The notes under the pieces are model-generated. The model worked only from the letters and a program-made list of their open reading frames with translations, was not told the origin of the DNA and searched no databases. Both the position numbers and the translations under genes were made by a program. This document shows, in pieces, positions 1 to 12,119 of a DNA stretch of 64,000 bases; the first letter of the stretch is position 1; the number at the start of each line of letters is the position of its first letter. This DNA is from Diphasiastrum complanatum (Eukaryota; Streptophyta; Lycopodiopsida; Lycopodiales; Lycopodiaceae): positions 12,120,404-12,184,403 of the forward strand of contig CM055105.1 of assembly GCA_029204225.1 (NCBI GenBank), read 5' to 3'.

Positions 1-618
1 TGACAACATGACGCTATACAGGTGTGTCTTGCCTGTACCACCCGGACCATCTACAAAAAACACTCCACCCACTCTTCGAACAACATGCTCATGTACTACA
101 TGGTCAAAAATCTTTCGCTGATCCACGTTCAATCTCTCGATGTCAACTTCAACCTCTGAAGGATTCTCGTCGACAAACATCTCCTCGTGAAACAATGGAG
201 ATGAACCAAAATCGACATCGGGGACCCTAAACCCAAAATTCACCAACGACTTTCCAGCTGCCTGCATGTGCGACTGCACATCAAGAATAGCTCTGTCTAC
301 CAAAACTTGACTCACAAAAATGGTCTTGCACGTTATTGGATGTCCTAACTCGTGCGCATAATCCTCAACTAAATGTGGCTCTATGCTCCTCTAGAGCTTC
401 AATGGGTCGGAAGGGACACATGTCAAAAGAAGCACATCGAACATGGGACGAAGTTGCGATGGAATGCCCCATGACACTGCCTCGCACAAGCAACAACGCC
501 ACTCATTCGTGTCATTTATCAAAAGTCTGTGTCTGCAAGCATCTCTGAACGACTGAAACAACTCACCATCAGTCATGCACAAGTCCTCAAAGCTGGTTGC
601 ACCTCTGACATGAGCCAA
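1..618 (-). pseudogene. Helitron Pif1-like helicase, N-terminal part
   Basis: Minus-strand reading from 618 gives GATSFEDLCMTDGELF and NDTNEWRCCLCEA, the conserved lead-in to Helitron helicase. It is stopped by one TAG at 391-393 and continues in the same frame to the window edge. The end shows QRKIFDHVV followed by a Walker A motif, GPGGTGKT, at 25-48, the ATP-binding loop of Pif1 family DNA helicases. A single stop and a frameshift relative to the Rep block at about 573-618 break it. The rest of the helicase lies outside the window. Confidence 0.85.
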
Positions 619-2050
619 AAGAGCTCACATATAGAACTCTCCCCTTCGAAGGGGTGTACAAAATACAAGCAACCAATGGCAGGGGTCGTCTGCATGTTGA
701 TTCGACGGGTCCACCTACGCGTTCTCTTGTTGTACCAATACTGTCTCGGCAAGTCCTGGCACAACAACTCTCGAGCATCCAAATCACCACTTATGTTCAG
801 CTCAAAGAATGCTGTCAAAGTCATACCTGAACGCCCACCTATGGCCTCCTCTAAATCCACTCCCTCACTGAAGTACACCAATTCTTGTCCAGAGAGATGA
901 ACTGCCAACCGGGTCACCATGGGCTTATGAGCACCCATAGAAAGCCCCAACAATCGCCAACATGACTCACTGGCTGAGAAATATCGAGCATTAAAAAATT
1001 GCTCTATCTCATCCACCCGTCCTGATGTCTGACCACCGCCCTCTATAGCCCCAGCCGTAATCATGTCAGGTCCCTTGTACACGTACTTGTACAAATACTT
1101 CACACTACGTATATGTACACATACATCAACGTTCAAGTGACACTGAAAATGTAGTGTCAACCACCTATTGTATGATGGAACCCACTTGTTATCTAAATCT
1201 ACTCCATGTGAACGCACCGTCACTCCATTCTCCCTCCGCCTATATGAAACATATCCCTTCACCACCGATGTTTCAACACTAAAATTCCTTGGGTAGTTCT
1301 TTGAGCATTTTCCATCCTTCATGCAAGGTGCATTTGGAAAAGTTGTTCCGCATGGGCTGTGCATCATACATGTCCTCACTATTTTGTACAACTCTGGATC
1401 TCCCTCCTTCACAAGAAGCTCTGCACACACAATACGATCGTAATTTCCAACTATGATGGGTTTGCTCCACTCCTCCAATATAATCAAAAGGTGGGCGTGA
1501 GGCAATCCTCTCTTCTGGAATTCCACGACATGCAGCCTCCCTATAATGCACCCAAAAATACCATCATTCTTTAGTAGGTCGATCAAATGCTGAAGTGTCA
1601 TGCTAAAAACCCTCAATACCAAATCAAGCCTATCTGCAACTTTATGCTGGAATCGAACTCTCTCCTCACCTCCAACCAATTTGGGTTCGTCGTCATCATG
1701 ATAAACAAATCGGGAGAACCCAACTTCCTAATGATGGCCATAACATCTTGGTATTGCTGATGCATATGACGCGGTGAACCGGTGTATGAAGATGGAAGCA
1801 CTACTCACGTTCCTATTTTGCTAGAGGAATGAGCTCCCATGGCATCAACAATACCACTACGAATTTATCTACCAAAACTATCCTGATTATTGTAGTAGTA
1901 GTTCATGTTATTTTGCACCATCTTTGCCATCATGTCACACGCATACTCTTGCAACAGCCTTCCACCCAAATGGATCGGTGAAACATGCTCTTCACGAACC
2001 TATAAATGATAGCAGTAAAACTCTCGAATGGTGATAGCTTTGTGACTACC
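573..2050 (-). pseudogene. Helitron Rep (HUH endonuclease) domain, broken
   Basis: The longest open stretch is 573-1679 (368 codons). It contains EFQKRGLPHAHLL, with the HUH pair PHAH at about 1491-1499, and further on KYLYKYVYKG, the conserved two-tyrosine region of Helitron Rep at about 1070-1097. Upstream on the same strand, 1613-1801 reads SYTGSPRHMHQQYQDVMAI in another frame, a conserved block just before the HUH domain, and 1880-2050 reads the preceding block with in-frame stops. Rep nicks and joins DNA during rolling-circle transposition. At least two frameshifts and several stops separate the blocks, so no functional protein is expected. Confidence 0.85.
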
Positions 2051-2057
2051 CCCTAAA

Positions 2058-2823
2058 TGTCAGAAATGGTGAACTCTTGCAACTTTGCCGCAACGCGAAA
2101 GTCAACAAACCTTGACTCAAAGGTCGAACAATTCACGAAAGTCAGCATGCTTAAGGGACAAACGAAGGACGAACAATTCGTGAATCATTCGCAAATCGTA
2201 AACATGCCTCCAGGACCGCAAAAACAGCAAAGCGACGCAAAATGAAAAGACACGAAAGAAACGAAGGGAAACAAAAGAAACAAAAGGGAATCTTTTGCGC
2301 TGCCAGCTGGCAACTCAACGGGCTTGGAGTCTTAGACTTCACACCCAGCTGAAACAGGTGGCAACGAAGAGTAACTGATTAGTTGATTAGCGTTAACTAC
2401 TCTTGTAATTATCTGTTTAGCTATCTTGTAAACTCCACACAGTGGAGATAAAAACCATATTTTTGGATCATAACATAAACTGTAATACACAGAGAATGTG
2501 CGTGATTAGAGCAGAAAATAAAAAGACTAGAATCGAAAAGAGATGTGCATGAAAGTCTGTCAACGAGCAGAACATAGCGGAAAGAGCAAAGCGTCAGGCC
2601 ACCAACGAACGAGACACTGACGATCTCGCTCTAAAAATCAAACTAATAATTGATTGCTCTATTTTTGTGAATCTCCTTGTCTTACGCTATCTTGATTGCT
2701 AGAATAGAATCTGTTTTGTGATGTGTAGTCGCGTGTCTAGGTTCCTGCGAGGCTTCCGCGCAAAAGAAAATTCAAGAAAAATAAAATTGTTTACAACAAC
2801 GAAGCGAAAGCTGTTTCGCAACA
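2058..2823 (+). repeat. 5' LTR of the split Copia element
   Basis: This 766-bp LTR starts TGTCAGAAATGG and ends GCAACA directly before a tRNA-iMet-type primer binding site. Two more copies of the LTR are in the window: 5508-6265 (minus) and 13689-14390 (plus, with a deletion near its 3' end). Within the first 41 aligned bases this copy differs from the 5508-6265 copy at three positions, so the insertion is not recent. Confidence 0.9.
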
Positions 2824-2835
2824 TGGTATCAGAGC
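2824..2835 (+). promoter_or_regulatory. Primer binding site (initiator tRNA-Met)
   Basis: TGGTATCAGAGC immediately follows the CA end of the LTR. It is the canonical plant LTR-retrotransposon primer binding site complementary to the 3' end of initiator methionyl-tRNA. Confidence 0.9.
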
Positions 2836-2887
2836 AAACATGTTATCACTACTGATATCTAAGCAGTGATTTTTTGGACAACACAAT

Positions 2888-3633
2888 ATGGCTACAACAA
2901 TCCAAACAAGAGTAGCAATTAGTCTTGATGGCGCAAATTATAGGATTTGAAAATTCAAGATCAAAACACTTTTGAAGGACAAAGGCATTTGGTCAGTGAC
3001 CGAACTCTCAGAGGTGCAGCTCCAGAGGGAGACCTGAGGAGAGCTGAATGGATCAGAAAAGATGAGCGTGCAATGGCGATCATCGTTTCGTCCATAAATG
3101 AAAATCTACTCATGCAAATTGAAGACTGCAAAAGTAGCCATGCAGCATGGAAAAGATTGAAATAGAAGTATGAAGTGAGGACTGCAGCTTCAGTCATACA
3201 CCTTCATAATCAAATGAAGTCCATGCGATGGGATGACAACCAGTTAGATCAGCACGTTGAGAAGATTTGAACGATTTTCGCTCAGCTCGCTGCATCAGGA
3301 TAGGAGCACCAGGTCCCAACACCACAACAGCTGATGTACTTCATGAAGTCTCTACCGACGTCCTAGCAGCCTTTGAGAATGCTCATACTGAGTCCACCAG
3401 ATATGACATTAGAAAAAGCAGTCAGTCTTGTCGTTGATGAGAGATTGATGAGGGATGAAGGAGAGGGAAGCAGTGATCAAGAGAAGGCCCTCTTCACGAA
3501 AGGAAAGAAGAAAAACAAGAACAATTTTCTTCATGTGATCACTATCACAAACCAGGCCATACGGTGAACAAATGCTAGTTCAATCTAGCAATACCTTGCA
3601 TGCACTGCAAGAAGAAGGGCATTCTGCATACGA
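2888..3633 (+). pseudogene. Copia gag (UBN2-type) pseudogene
   Basis: It starts at an ATG 50 bp after the primer binding site and reads like a Copia capsid (LLKDKGIWSV, NENLLMQIEDCKSSHAAW). Stops replace expected tryptophan-like positions early on and others follow near 3163, 3270, 3303 and 3364. The C-terminal part 3373-3567 is basic. Just after it is a zinc knuckle, CMHCKKK then GHSAYDC, whose two halves lie in different frames because of a 1-base shift near 3619. Confidence 0.85.
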
Positions 3634-4202
3634 TTGCAGATTCAAACCAAAAAAAAAAACAAAGCTGAAAAGGCAAATATTGTAGAGTCATCCAAGGATG
3701 CAGATAGAGGTGACGAAGCCTTCACGATACTTGATGAAGCTTCAACGAGCTACACTGACTACGACTACAATGTGGTCATTGATTCAGGAGCAACATCACA
3801 CATCACCTGCAACAAGAAGATCTTGATCGACTTCAGAGAGCTCAAAAATAATAGAGCAGTGATTCTAGGTGATGGGAGCAGACACGATGTCAAAGACATC
3901 GGCACTCTACAGCTACGAACACTGTCAGGACAAGCAGAGCTATCGGGAGCACTCTACGTGCCCTCACTAAGAAAAGATCTGTTGTCAGTCTCCATGATGG
4001 CAGATCTTGGAATTCAAGTTCTGTTCAACGACAACACATGTCGCATGATCGAGAAGACGACAAACAAGTTGCTGATGGTCGGATGCAGAGAAGGAAACCT
4101 CTACCAGGCCAAAATAATCAGCAACTCTGATAGCATATTAAATGCATCAAAAAATGAAGACCAGCTTTGGCATAAGATAATGTATCATTTGAGCATGCGG
4201 AG
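3634..4202 (+). pseudogene. Copia protease and start of GAG-pre-integrase block
   Basis: An open stretch holds the retropepsin active site in VVIDSGATSHI (about residues 47-57), the downstream YVPSLRKDLLSV typical of Copia protease, and then the beginning of the GAG-pre-integrase block, LWHKIMYHLSMRS. Copia similarity stops there. The expected continuation is found on the other strand from 8943 downwards. The protease itself looks intact, but it is cut off from gag by stops and from pol by the rearrangement. Confidence 0.85.
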
Positions 4203-4617
4203 CCGGGGGAGCAGAAGTTTGAGCTTAGGCGTGTAGGAATGGAAACGCAACAATTAGCAGCAGAAATATTCAAGATGAATGATTCAGACAAATTGTGCAA
4301 ATGAACGATACAGTAGTGAGACAAAAATGCATTCTGATTAATATCAAACAATAAGTACAATGCTTGAAGTGATAACTTCAGCTTGATTGTTGAGTGTGAT
4401 TACACTGGCTACAGATAACTCTGAATGTTAAAATCCTTACTTAACTTGATTCAGCTAGTAGTATATATTTACAAGTGTCTTCAAAAATATCTTACAAGCA
4501 TTCGATGCTATTTATGCTAGTCTTTGTATATGTACAAAGTAGGTAACCGCCCTTTGGATATTTAGCTGTCCAATTGTTTTAGGATTGATGACAATTTGGC
4601 GAAGTCGGTCCAGCATC
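4203..4617 (+). repeat. Dispersed repeat, copy 1
   Basis: About 400 bp starting near TGTAGGAATGGAAACGCAA (4232) match 24631-25040 with scattered differences, and weaker similarity reaches back to about 4200. It carries no coding similarity. The TG start suggests an LTR or a short non-autonomous element, but no matching end, primer site or target duplication is visible. It sits exactly at the left breakpoint of the inferred inversion. Confidence 0.6.
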
Positions 4618-5004
4618 CATGTAAACAAATAGCTAAGAAAAATCACACCTACCGAACAATAGCCTGTATAGCCAGGTAATGGTATTCGCTTTAAACAATG
4701 ACATTTCTACGATGTTTTGTGGAAATATATATTTGGACTATCTAAAATGTCTCTTAACCAAAAATGTTATGGGATTCTTTCGATGGTTATGGCTGTCCAA
4801 TAAGAGTTCAATTTGAATTTCATAGTGTACACGAGTGAATTTGGATATTTTTTGTGTATGATGTATTTCAAAATTTTGTAAAACCTATTCTTTGTCTAAG
4901 ATTTTGACAAACAAAATGCACAAATGTACACACACATACACAAACTGGACGGTTGTACCATCACATTGGTGGTTTGTTGCCATCATATAGGCCTTCTTTT
5001 TCGC
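4618..5004. other. No gene seen
   Basis: AT-rich sequence with no recognisable coding, RNA or repeat feature. Helitron similarity may begin in its last part, after a TTTTTCGCAG tract that resembles a splice acceptor. Confidence 0.5.
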
Positions 5005-5507
5005 AGATTTACTTCATGGATGGTGATGATTTGCAGGTGGATTAGAGGTTATCTCTGAACTCCGAGCTTAGGCATGATGTTCTCTCTGTCTTACAGAACA
5101 TGATGGTGGATGTGAGTCCATTTGCGCAACATTTTAAGAACGTTGTGCGAATCATGCGGGAGAACGTCACAAAGGATATTCATCTCCGCATAGTATCAAG
5201 TTGTTTGCAGAGTAGAGCGAGCAGGCAATTCAGTGCTCCCACGAGCAATGAGATAGCGGTGCTTATGCCTTTAGATGAGACCTCGAGTGACGGTATGCGT
5301 AACATCATATTGCATTCCATTCGGGATGGTTTGTAGTTCATCACACAACATCATTCGTCATATGATGCATTTCATTTTGTACTGTTATTTCCATTTCGTA
5401 CCGATGGGTGGTATCTGGGAATCCCACATGTGCACGTTAGAGATGACGCATGTTTCGATGATGATGTCCATAACGGTGCACTTTTTGATGCTTTGAAGAG
5501 CATTTAG
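5005..5507 (+). pseudogene. Helitron N-terminal fragment
   Basis: Plus-strand reading gives IYFMDGDDLQVD, FAQHFKNVVRIM, SRQFSAPTSNEIAVLMP, then across a stop FITQHHSSYDAFHFVLLFPF. These are the conserved blocks that precede the Rep domain in plant Helitrons. It ends at TTTAG, next to the Copia LTR, exactly where the minus-strand Helitron block at 1-2057 would continue if the segment were inverted back. Several stops are present. Confidence 0.8.
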
Positions 5508-6265
5508 TGTCGCAAAACGGCTTTCGCTTCGTTGTCGCGAACAATTTTGTTTCTTTTGAATTTTCTTTTGCGAGGAAGCCTCACAGGAACCTAGACACGT
5601 GACTACACATCACAGAACAGATTCTATTCTAGCAATCAAGATAGCGTAAGACAAGGAGATGCACGAAAATAGAGTAATCAATTATCAGTTTGATTTTTAG
5701 AGCGAGATCGTCAATGTCTTGCTCGTTGGCGGCCTGACGCTTTGCTCTATCCGATGTGTTCTGTTCGTTGGCAGACTTTCATGCACAGCTCTTTTCATTT
5801 CTAGTCTTTTTCTTTTCTGCTCTACTCATGCATATTCTCTGTGTATTACAGTATATGTTATGATCCAGAAATATGGTTTTTATCTCCATTGTGTGGAGTT
5901 TACAAGATAGCTAAACAGAGAATTACAAGAGTAGTTAACGCTAATCAACTAATCAGTTACTCTCCGTCGTTGCCACCCATTTCAGCTGGGCATGAAGTCT
6001 AAGACTCCAAGCCCGTTGAGCTGCCAACTGGCTGTGCGAAAGATTCCCTTTCGTTTCTTTCATTTCCCTTCGTTTCTTTCTTGTCTTTTTGTTTTGCGTC
6101 GCTTTGTAGTTTTTGCGGTCCTGGAGGCATGTTTACGATTCGTGAATCATTTGTCTTTCGTTTGTCTCTTAAGCACGCTAACTTTCACGAATCATTCGAC
6201 CTTCAAGTCAAGGTTCGTTGACTTTCGCGTTGCGACAAAGTTGCAGGAGTTCACCATTTTTGACA
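5508..6265 (-). repeat. 3' LTR of the split Copia element
   Basis: On the minus strand this 758-bp LTR starts TGTCAAAAATGG (6265) and ends TGCGACA (5508). It is collinear with the 2058-2823 copy over its full length. A purine tract, AAGAGGGAG on the minus strand (6266-6274), directly precedes it as expected for the polypurine tract. The same purine tract precedes the LTR at 13689. Confidence 0.9.
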
Positions 6266-7730
6266 CTCCCTCTTGAACCTTGCAGCTTTGCACGTTTAAT
6301 CCAATTGCCTTTCTTTGTTTGGCAAAGAGTGGCTTGTCAGACGGCTTCGTGAGCAGATCTGCAATCATATTTTCTGATTTTATGTATTGGACTTGGAGCT
6401 CTTTTTTCGAGATTAAATCTCGAATGTGATGATATTTCAGAGGTATGTGTTTTGTCTTTGAGTGGAAGACATGATCTTGGGACAAATAAATGGCACTCTG
6501 AGAGTCCATCATCATCGTGCATGGCCCTTCTCGTGGTATCTCGATTCCTTCCAACATCATTTGTAGCCACACTACCTTGTTCGCCACCTTTGATGCTACG
6601 ACGTATTCAGCTTCGCAAGAGGATTGAACTACCAAGGTTTGCCTTTTGCATATCCAGCTGATTGCAGCTCCACACACTATGGTACATCCTCTAGTTATGG
6701 ACTTGCTTGCATCACTGTAGTGGTGCAGCTCGAATCCTTTTCTTTCGTTTTCAGCTCTATAGGTTAATCTCCTTTAGATACTGTAGGACTTTCTTTGCCA
6801 TTTGCCAATGTGCCATGCCAGGATTGGAAGAGAATTGGCTTAAGGCATAAATAGAGAAAGCTAGATCGGGTCTGGTACAAATTGTAACATACATCAGACT
6901 ATCGATCAAGTTTTGGTAGGGTATACCTGCCATTTTCTGTTCTTCCTCTTCCATTTTTGGGCAATCCTGCTTCGTCAACTTGGCTCCAGCTATCATTGGT
7001 GTGGCCTTTTCTTTGCAGTCCATCATGTGATACTGCTTGAGCACCTTTCTAGCATATTCTGACTGACTAAAGTGCATTTCGCCCTTTGTTCGATTTCTTC
7101 TGATCTCCAGCCCGAGACATTTTGTTGCTTCTCCAAAATCTGTGATTTCATAACTTTCAGAAATCTGACTCTTCATGTCCTTGATCAGCATCAAGGAATT
7201 TCCTATCATTAGATAATCATCCACGAAGATAGTCAGTATCACAAAATCTTTTTCTACTCTTTTTATGTAGACATTGCAGTCCGGTTGTGTAGGAATGAAG
7301 TCTAGAGACTTCAGAAGATTATCGAGCTTCTTATACCAAGCTCGTGATGCCTGTTTTAGACCATAGATGCATCTCTACAACCAACAGACATATTGTCGAT
7401 TGTCGGGGACTTCAAATCCTTCAAACTGCTTCATGAGAATCTCCTTCTCTAGATCTACATGTAGAAAGGTTGTTTTGACATCAATCTGGTGAATTTCCAG
7501 ATTGTGCTGTGTGGCGTATGCAAGGAGTAGTCATATGCTTGTCATCTTGACCATCGGGGAATATGTGTCGAAATAATCAACACCATATCTCTGCGTGTAG
7601 CCCTTCGCGACAAGCCTTGTATCGGCCAATGGTGCCATCTAATTTCATCTTCTTCTTGTACACCCACTTGCAGTCAACTATCTTTCTGTTTTCCGGCAGT
7701 GGCTCTAGTGTCCATGCCTCGTTTCGCCTC
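6266..7730 (-). pseudogene. Copia reverse transcriptase and RNase H
   Basis: Minus strand from 7730 down: linker ending MSEQIELMRRNEAWTLEPL, reverse transcriptase with [18 protein letters not shown] and the catalytic block LTIFVDDYLMIGN (FVDD in place of YVDD), then CTRPDLAFSIYALSQ. RNase H follows with SSCEAEY, VVWLQMMLEG, MDSQSAIYLSQ, KTKHIPLKYHHIRD and ADLLTKP. Stops near 7535 and 7380 and frame changes near 6750 break it. The reading frame runs through the polypurine tract into the LTR. Confidence 0.9.
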
Positions 7731-8943
7731 ATCAACTCGATCTGCTCTGACATTGCCTACTTCCACAATTCTCCCTCTGGACTCTGGATAGCTTTCTGGT
7801 ATGTTGTTGGCTCTTCAATGAAGCTGTAGTGCTCGAACTATGTGTCTTCATTCCACTGAAGATTGTCAGAGTAACGGTCTGGAGGTCTTCTTTGCCTTGT
7901 TGACCTTCTAGGTTAGTTTTTGTCATTGCTCGAACGTTTCTTTCATGGGTTTGATCTTCTGCTTCATGCTGCTCTAGAGTTTGTGGCTTTGCATTTTGAT
8001 TTGATGTTTGTGCTCGATGTCCCTTTTGAATTGGTAGCAGTGTGAAGATCTCATGGCCTCTTTCGTCTTTCAGTCCAGGGAATGTGAACTCATCGAACTT
8101 CACATCTATGCTCGAAACAACCCTTTTGTGGTTGGATCGTAGAGTCTATACACTTGTGTTCTGTTCGAATACCCGACCATGATGGTTTGCTCTGATTTAT
8201 CATCGAACTTGCTTCTTTTTTCTTTTGGAATGTGCTTGTATGCTGCACATCCAAACACACGTATGTATGATAGATCAGGTTTTCTACCTGTCCACACTTT
8301 GTACGACGTCTTATCTTCCAACGCTGTCGTTGTGGATCTGTTCTGCAAGTGTACTACTGCAACTATTGCCTCAGCCCAAAATTGACTTGGCAATCGAGCC
8401 TGTGCCATCATGCATCTGGCTCCTTCGACTAGCGTTATGTTTCTTCTTTCTGCGACACCATTGTATTCTGGTGTGTATGTAGGAGTGAACTGGTGTTCTA
8501 TCCCCTGTTCTTCGCAGAATTTTGAAAATTCTTTGCTTTTGTATTCACCTCCATTGTCAGATCTGAGGATCTGTATCTTCTTTGAGGTGTGTCGCTCTGC
8601 AAATGCCACAAACTTCTTGAAGGAATCAAACACTTCAGATTTCTTCTTTAGGTAGTAGATCGTGGTCATCCGACTGTAATCATCTATAAAGGTCAGAAAG
8701 TACCTCGAACCTGAGAGCGAATCCATCTTCATCGGTCCACAAACATCAAAGTGGACGAGCTCAAGGACTTCTTTGGCTCTTCTTCCCTCATGCGTGAATG
8801 GGCTTGTCTTTCTGACAGGCTTCGTAGAACTCAGTTTCGGGCCTTGAGATCTTGAGATCTATGACCATGTCTTTCTTGCACATGTCATTTTCTGCAGACA
8901 ATGAGAAGGCTGGATTTTTGACAAGAGCATATTGTCATAGAGC
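7731..8943 (-). pseudogene. Copia integrase and GAG-pre-integrase remainder
   Basis: From 8943 down, the remainder of the GAG-pre-integrase block (LVKNPAFSLSAENDMCKKD, then ACQKDKPIHA before a stop) leads into the integrase core at 8732-8106: TFIDDYSRMTTIYYLKKK, LRSDNGGEYKSKEF and NGVAERRN give the D-D-35-E residues, and VFGCAAYKHIPKEKRSKFD ends the domain. The basic, frame-shifted linker to reverse transcriptase follows at 8103-7732. This is the 3' continuation of the half-element at 2058-4202. Confidence 0.88.
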
Positions 8944-9110
8944 ATTTCAATATTAAATGTGATGTTTTGTCTAAATTACACCAATGTTTGTATCCAAGTT
9001 AAGAAAAGTTGCAATCAATCAGTTTTTTGACATCGTATTATCTACTTATGTAGCTCAACAGACTTAAGTGCACAACCATGTGGTGCTGAGTCTAAATGAT
9101 TTTGTTCTCA

Positions 9111-9365
9111 GCTCAAGGAACTCATACAAAGAGAAAGGGAGGAGTTTTTGCAGCAACATTTAGCACTTCGAATTGAATTGGAAACCGAGACCGAAGCAGT
9201 TAGAAGAGAAACAAAGCGACTAAAAGCTGACAATGATAGCAATAATGCAAATACCTTCACCACTTCTACATTTGATTACTTTTCATGTTTGAAACTTCAT
9301 GAAGGGATTTTTAGATATGTGGATCGGCAAAATCGTTGTAGTTTTAGTATTAAAGAAAAATATTG
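9111..9365 (+). pseudogene. Exon-like coiled-coil segment, unrecognised
   Basis: After a plausible acceptor (TTTGTTCTCAG ending about 9110) an open frame reads QLKELIQREREEFLQQ and on to ETEAVRRETKRLKADN, a charged stretch with heptad-like spacing, then loses regularity and stops at 9365. It resembles a single exon of a coiled-coil protein, possibly a gene fragment carried by a transposon. No partner exons or homologue were recognised. Confidence 0.3.
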
Positions 9366-10625
<1,260 letters not shown>

Positions 10626-10626
<1 letters not shown>

Positions 10627-12119
10627 CACTGCCACAAACCTTGTACTTTGCAGTCCGTCCATTGCATTTTTTCGGCAAAAGAGATCTCTGATCCATCGCT
10701 GACCTGAGCTCATACAACAATAGGATTTATGCAGACTGCATGATGCCATTTTGCCAATGATCTATTGAGGAAAGGATTGTGAGTTTTCTGGAGAGCGAGT
10801 CTTGCTCAATCTCCGCTCAGACCAATGTTGCCTGCAGATTATCCAAGGCAACATCCATTGTCAACATTATGAGCAAGATCCATTCTCAGGTCTGCGAGCT
10901 ACTGAGAGCATGAGACTCTAACATTCTATGAGAAAAGAGTTGCCTTGGAATCGCTGCTACCAGTGAGTTGTTGTGGCCAAGACCTTCTCTATTTCTAAAT
11001 ACTCAGAGATTGTATAGAGCTACCAATGCCTTAGCTGAAATGGAGAGCCTACAGGAGGAGGATTTGATGGAGCTCAAATTTGGGCGCATGCTTGGTGAAT
11101 CTCGGATGTCACTCTAAAGAAGGCCTCACATTCTCTACTGACAATGGGTTTGCTATTGATGTCGTTAAGGTCACTTTAAAGAAGGCCTTACATTCTCTAC
11201 TGACAATGGGTTTGCTATTGATGCCGTTAAGGATATTTCCTTGAAGGATGTGGCTAGTTGCATGCACCATGAACTAGAGAATTAGGGCCTGAGGCATTAC
11301 AACTTTATGAAGTCTCTTCATTTGATTTTTCCCAATACTTGCTTACTATCCAAGGTCTCATAATGTGGCTATCGGCTTCCTTTGTCCGATCCACAACAAT
11401 CTGGCCCGCTCTTAACTGTGCTCTTGCTTCTTCTTTTTTTATGTGTGCCTTCCCAAACTCACATTCTCAAACTCACAAAACTCACATTCTCAAACTCACA
11501 AGGTTATTGAGGACAAATAACGCATTTCATACAAATCACGGTCTGAAGTGCTTGCTGCAAAGATCCGTCTGTAAGAGATCTTATTAGCAAGGTTCTCTTC
11601 TTTTTATGTAGAGCGATGGTAGTGGTTGGAGTCTGAACAAAAGGGAAATGAAATTCTGCAAGAATAACTAAGTACATCTGTATTTGCAGGACGCATAGAG
11701 CAAAGCCTGTCAGAAATGCGGGCAAAGACAGTGTAGTAGGCAAATGCTACAGCATAACGAACTTCTACTGCCATATCAGCTTCTTGTGCGTATTCAACAA
11801 AACATTAAGCAAGCAAAAGACGTTCAAAGAGATAAGAAACGAAAGCATAGTCTTTATCAACCAAAATAATTGAAACAAGCCCAACGAGATGGCAACGCAC
11901 AGCCTGAAAGAGGTTACTATCGCATATATAATGATTCATAAGCATACTACAATTATTTTCTAAACACAAAATGTGCTCATTGATCAATTTTGCCAGAAAG
12001 CCGCTCTTCAGCAGAAATAAGGAACAATTATTTTCTAAACACAAAACGTGTTCATTGATCAATTTTGCCAGAAAGCCGCTCTTGAGCAAAATAAAGAATC
12101 GTTCCCTTGAAAATCTACT
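10626..12119. other. Anonymous sequence with two tandem duplications
   Basis: No gene is recognised. A 62-bp unit is repeated at 11108-11169 and 11170-11231 with three differences. A 75-bp unit is repeated at 11949-12023 and 12024-12098. A short plus-strand stretch around 11010-11110 reads LAEMESLQEEDLMELKFGR, which looks coding but is not identifiable, and is stopped by the first tandem duplication. Confidence 0.55.

Larger units (their letters stand above)
1..2057 (-). mobile_element. Helitron relic, Rep and helicase part
   Basis: The minus strand carries a broken Helitron RepHel protein entering from the right and running off the left edge of the window. Readable blocks in order are a Helitron_like_N stretch (about 2040-1880, ITIREFYCYHL then HLGGRLLQEYACDMM), the Rep domain with an HUH motif, a region linking Rep to helicase, and the Pif1-type Walker A. 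At its right edge it is cut by a Copia LTR at 2058. The missing N-terminal part is found at 5005-5507 in the opposite orientation. Stops and frameshifts mean it is dead. No Helitron ends were identified because the left end lies outside the window. Confidence 0.85.
2058..8943. mobile_element. Copia LTR retrotransposon split by an inversion
   Basis: Two complementary halves of one Copia element lie head to head. The plus-strand half holds 5' LTR, primer binding site, gag, protease and the start of the GAG-pre-integrase block (2058-4202). The minus-strand half resumes inside the same block and continues through integrase, reverse transcriptase, RNase H, polypurine tract and 3' LTR (8943 down to 5508). 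The 5 bases before the 5' LTR are CTAAA (2053-2057) and the 5 bases outside the 3' LTR are TTTAG (5503-5507), its reverse complement. This is what a target-site duplication looks like after inversion of the segment between about 4203 and 8943. Helitron sequence flanks both LTRs. Confidence 0.82.

Noticed and set aside
5719-6276. Plus-strand open frames at 5719-5910 and 5992-6276
   Set aside because: They lie antisense inside the Copia LTR and have no counterpart in a protein family.
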